Shown here: positions 62,201-64,000 of the stretch, piece after piece
Numbering within the stretch: position 1 is the first letter of the stretch
Layout of the letters: the number at the start of each line of letters is the position of its first letter
Origin: Bacillota bacterium
GTDB lineage: Bacteria > Bacillota > Negativicutes > DSM-13327
Assembly: GCA_017889585.1 (NCBI GenBank)
Contig: JAGFZX010000002.1
Coordinates: 150,798-214,797 of the forward strand
Length of the DNA: 64,000 nucleotides
Direction of reading: 5' to 3'
Made by a program: the position numbers and the translations under genes
The notes under the pieces: model-generated
The model's database searches: none
The model's input: only the letters and a program-made list of their open reading frames with translations
Told to the model about the DNA's origin: nothing

Positions 62201-62844
62201 CTAAGCTTGCTCGCGAGTTAGAAGGAGAAATTGCCGCTCTAGGTCCGGTAAATCATGCAGCACTTGCCGAGTATACTAGCTTGCAGTCAAGATATGATTT
62301 TTTACAAAAACAATATCAGGATTTAATAGATGCCAAAGAATATTTGTCATCTATTATCACCGATATTGATAAGACCATGTCCGTAAAATTTACATCAGCA
62401 TTTACAAAAATTAATGAATATTTTAGCGATATTTTTGTTCGTTTATTTGGTGGTGGAAACGCTCAACTTAAGTTGATTGACCCTGAAAACATGCTCAGTA
62501 CAGGAATCGAGATTATTGCACAACCGCCAGGCAAAAAACTGCAAAACCTAGTATTATTATCAGGTGGAGAGCGAACACTGACAGTAATAGCATTATTATT
62601 TGCCTTTTTGACCTATCGGCCGGCTCCGTTTATTGTGGTGGATGAGATTGATGCCTCATTAGATGAAGCGAATGTAAACCGATTGAGTGATTTTTTGCGT
62701 GATTATGCTCAGCATACCCAGTTCATTGTTGTTACCCATCGCAAAGGAACAATGGAAGTAGCTACAATTATATATGGAGTAACAATGGAGCAATCAGGGG
62801 TTTCCCGAGTGATTTCGGTTAAATTAATGGATAAAACAGGATAA
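59287..62844 (+). CDS. smc: Chromosome segregation protein SMC
   Basis: 1185 aa, the full bacterial length. ATG 59287; the ribosome site is weak (TGGTGA). Walker A GPNGSGKSNISDAIRW at ~32-47, then a long coiled coil, the hinge (~515-670, with GFARGIKSVL, GGAMQHIITE, GGSMTGGSTNKR), a second coiled coil rich in Q and E, the ABC signature LLSGGERTLT (~1095) and Walker B FIVVDEIDASLDEAN (~1118). With ScpA and ScpB it loads at the origin region and aligns chromosome arms. ftsY follows after 25 bases. Confidence 0.97.
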   Translation: MLLRRLEAYGFKSFADKTEIEFGPGITVVVGPNGSGKSNISDAIRWVLGEQSVRTLRGTKMEDVIFAGSSGRRALGIAEVSLTFDNSDGILPLDFNEVIITRRVFRSGDSEYFINKSICRLKDIYELLADTGLGRDAMSVIGQNKVDEILNSKPEDRRLIFEESAGITKYKQRKKDALRKLEDTTQNLIRVSDITNEIEGQLVPLAESAQRTTKYNKLQSELTACQVTLLLNILEKSEKMVESAMLQKNHLTEQEVTISVNISLKDNEKIKATTQLIQVDEQLTSYTNSINQTETEIERIRGKYGVLKERITYGQRSQERTNDEHVRIGKQKNELEQKMSAVHNALAAKQIIAENLNTLLEDKNLLYQKIMTDIGQTQKQLEANQEKTFAYLHEIVGERNTVATIERDLSNIEVRQNNFDQEFQEYSNQLTHIEAAYNNIVSEQQVVKTTLSRLYSENNDLNISKQAKEQNLQHISRQEKQLLTQIDELNSRFKILSSMQTEYEGFARGIKSVLKSDASWHSGICGAVAQILTVPDKYVTAVEIALGGAMQHIITENAEIAKQAMAFLKTKNLGRATFLPLDTIKPLRPRDGEIAGARAPGALGFAADLVISESRYRPVIEYLLGRTIIVENIDIGLRIAKQQGFSVKIVTLEGELLNPGGSMTGGSTNKRDSSFLSRSNTLATITLKIDELKIILAQVQQQVDTLRAELLNIEQEVSIIQQKRQQIEVRQAEIAVHTEKMQLDIKRLNLALDTINEARTNCIHEEQQLTAALAKAKITIAQLENRDNEHQQSLTIWQEKFEELQQAKELLQTSITDIKIDLTAAQQEITGITANCQQYEQSKQLIEQQLEHLSAESNELASQIAQTTQELAEATDQHANLTEQKANYEQRSKAQYAIKLNVLSELQQLEKELKELRRKSHEVQTRLHEIELMATKYTYEVTHALEKLTQHFSLTREEAKTLCRDDSMENLSKLARELEGEIAALGPVNHAALAEYTSLQSRYDFLQKQYQDLIDAKEYLSSIITDIDKTMSVKFTSAFTKINEYFSDIFVRLFGGGNAQLKLIDPENMLSTGIEIIAQPPGKKLQNLVLLSGGERTLTVIALLFAFLTYRPAPFIVVDEIDASLDEANVNRLSDFLRDYAQHTQFIVVTHRKGTMEVATIIYGVTMEQSGVSRVISVKLMDKTG

Positions 62845-62869
62845 TTATAAATATTGGAGGAATTATATT

Positions 62870-63787
62870 ATGGGATTTTTTGATAAATTAAAAGCGGGAT
62901 TGGAAAAAACTAGGAAAAGCTTTACTGAGAAAATTGAACAGCTTGTGGTTGGTTATGCGACGATTGATGATGAATTTCTCGATGATTTGGAAGCAGTTTT
63001 ATTGTCGGCAGATGTTGGTATACAAACCACGACTAAATTGATGGCTGATATTAAAAAAGGTATTAAAAATAAAGAAATAAACGGTCCTGAAGACTTAAAA
63101 CCATTTTTACATACTAAAATCAGTGGAATGCTTTCAGAAGATGTAGCTGAGACAACAATGGCGGTCAGTGGTCCTACTGTCATTATGGTTGTTGGCGTCA
63201 ATGGTGTGGGTAAAACCACCACCATCGGCAAATTAGCTAAGTATTATCATGAACAAGGCTTAAAAGTGATGCTCGCGGCAGCAGATACCTTTCGGGCGGC
63301 GGCTATTGACCAATTAGAAATCTGGGGAGAAAGGGCTGGTGCTGAAGTCATTAAACATAGTGAAGGATCTGATCCAGCAGCTGTAGCCTTTGATGCCGCA
63401 GCGTCAGCCAAATCGAAAAAAGTCGATCTGCTCATTATAGATACAGCTGGCAGGTTACATACCAAATCTAATTTAATGGAAGAACTCAAAAAAATAAGAC
63501 GCGTAATCAGTCGTGAAATTCCTGGCGCTCCTCATGAGACATTACTAGTGCTTGATGCAACTACCGGGCAAAATGCCGTTAATCAGGCGAAAGTCTTTGG
63601 CGACGTAGCCGAGTTATCAGGTCTTGTACTTACTAAACTTGATGGTACAGCGAAAGGGGGTGTGGTGATCGCTATTAAAGCTGAACTGAATTTACCAGTC
63701 AAATGGATTGGGGTAGGGGAAGCTGCTAGTGATTTGCGCCCATTTGTACCTCAGGATTTTGTGCAAGCATTATTTGGTGACAAGTAA
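62870..63787 (+). CDS. ftsY: Signal recognition particle receptor FtsY
   Basis: 305 aa, ATG behind TGGAGGA. The NG domain only: a short helical N-terminus without the long acidic A domain of Escherichia coli, as usual in Firmicutes. GTPase motifs are GVNGVGKTTT (~107), DTFRAAAIDQL (~140), DTAGRLHTKSN (~190) and TKLDGTAKGG (~255). It docks ribosome-SRP complexes at the membrane. ylxM, and presumably ffh, follow under a new promoter. Confidence 0.97.
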   Translation: MGFFDKLKAGLEKTRKSFTEKIEQLVVGYATIDDEFLDDLEAVLLSADVGIQTTTKLMADIKKGIKNKEINGPEDLKPFLHTKISGMLSEDVAETTMAVSGPTVIMVVGVNGVGKTTTIGKLAKYYHEQGLKVMLAAADTFRAAAIDQLEIWGERAGAEVIKHSEGSDPAAVAFDAAASAKSKKVDLLIIDTAGRLHTKSNLMEELKKIRRVISREIPGAPHETLLVLDATTGQNAVNQAKVFGDVAELSGLVLTKLDGTAKGGVVIAIKAELNLPVKWIGVGEAASDLRPFVPQDFVQALFGDK

Positions 63788-63793
63788 AAACAC

Positions 63794-63822
63794 TTGACAA
63801 CCTTATAATTTTTGCGTATACT
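63794..63822 (+). promoter_or_regulatory. Sigma-A promoter of ylxM
   Basis: Perfect TTGACA (63794-63799), 17-base spacer, TATACT (63817-63822). Confidence 0.85.
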
Positions 63823-63866
63823 ATGACAGTAAAGTAATTGTCCTGCTCATGAAAAGGTGGTAGCAC

Positions 63867-64000
63867 ATGTTAGACAAAGTTTTGCGTATTGTCATATTGT
63901 TTGATTTTTATGGTTCATTATTGACTGATAAGCAAAGTCTTACTCTAGAGATGCATTACTTGAATGATTTCTCATTGGCTGAAATTGCTGATGAATTTGG
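63867..64000 (+). CDS. ylxM: YlxM/p13 family DNA-binding protein (partial, cut by window end)
   Basis: 44 complete codons from ATG 63867 with AAGGTGG upstream. The translation [20 protein letters not shown], then [21 protein letters not shown], matches the sigma-70-region-4-like helix-turn-helix of YlxM, which normally precedes ffh and is linked to the SRP system. The remaining two thirds lie outside the window. Confidence 0.88.
   Translation, partial: MLDKVLRIVILFDFYGSLLTDKQSLTLEMHYLNDFSLAEIADEF

Noticed and set aside
1..64000. CRISPR arrays, insertion sequences, prophage or rRNA genes
   Set aside because: No regularly spaced repeats, transposase or integrase frames, phage structural genes or rRNA segments were recognised on either strand.

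Overview
The window looks like a chromosomal segment of a spore-forming Firmicute with an outer membrane, most likely class Negativicutes, family Sporomusaceae (Pelosinus/Sporomusa group). This is inferred from gene content, not from a database search. Sporulation genes (spoIIP, spoIVA, ylbJ, spoVS, a Spo0E-like regulator and a probable 27-codon spoVM) occur together with diderm features: a signal-peptide beta-barrel protein ending in Phe and a complete RND permease with its adaptor. DNA is AT-rich, Shine-Dalgarno sites are strong, and TTG/GTG starts are frequent. Many starts given here are internal to the longest open frame and were chosen by their ribosome binding site.

1-16.8 kb is a co-directional housekeeping block of a type common in clostridia and Negativicutes: PyrK-like flavoprotein, rluB, HI0933-type flavoprotein, a membrane protein of unknown function, aroF, cmk, plsC, an ispH-rpsA fusion, fni, DUF1614, spoIIP, PDZ/radical-SAM/DUF512, cobO, der, plsY, spoIVA. 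16.9-19.7 kb is a threonine block (ACT protein, hom, thrB) behind a clear sigma-A promoter, followed by tRNA-Pro(GGG).

19.9-33.3 kb is accessory and partly decaying: Spo0E-like and DUF1653 genes, a LysM/YneA-like gene under two LexA boxes, a CCA-adding-type nucleotidyltransferase, a secreted M48 protease, a pseudogene fragment of an outer-membrane protein, a frameshifted cysteine-rich ferredoxin, DUF134 and FmdE genes, the intact outer-membrane protein, a multiply frameshifted marR, and an RND efflux pair with no TolC-like gene.

33.4-48.1 kb holds a class III aminotransferase, an SRPBCC protein, htpX, gamma carbonic anhydrase, ndk, a PduO-type adenosyltransferase, the probable spoVM, an EF-G paralogue, a tRNA-Pro(TGG)/tRNA-Gln(TTG) operon, DUF4127, and a cluster matching the Bacillus ylbH-ylbN order (rsmD, coaD, coiled-coil protein, ylbJ, tmcAL, ackA, DUF177, rpmF). 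48.1-57.7 kb is the phospholipid and fatty-acid synthesis operon (fapR, plsX, fabH, fabK, fabD, fabG, acpP, a fabK-like gene, fabF), leading into rnc. 57.7-64 kb holds a radical SAM gene, spoVS behind a sigma-H-type promoter, smc, ftsY and the start of ylxM, which is cut by the window end.

No CRISPR array, prophage, insertion sequence or obvious defence system was seen. The best leads are the overlooked spoVM-like micro-gene, the SOS-controlled yneA-like gene without lexA beside it, the sigma-H promoter of spoVS, and several broken genes between 24 and 29 kb.
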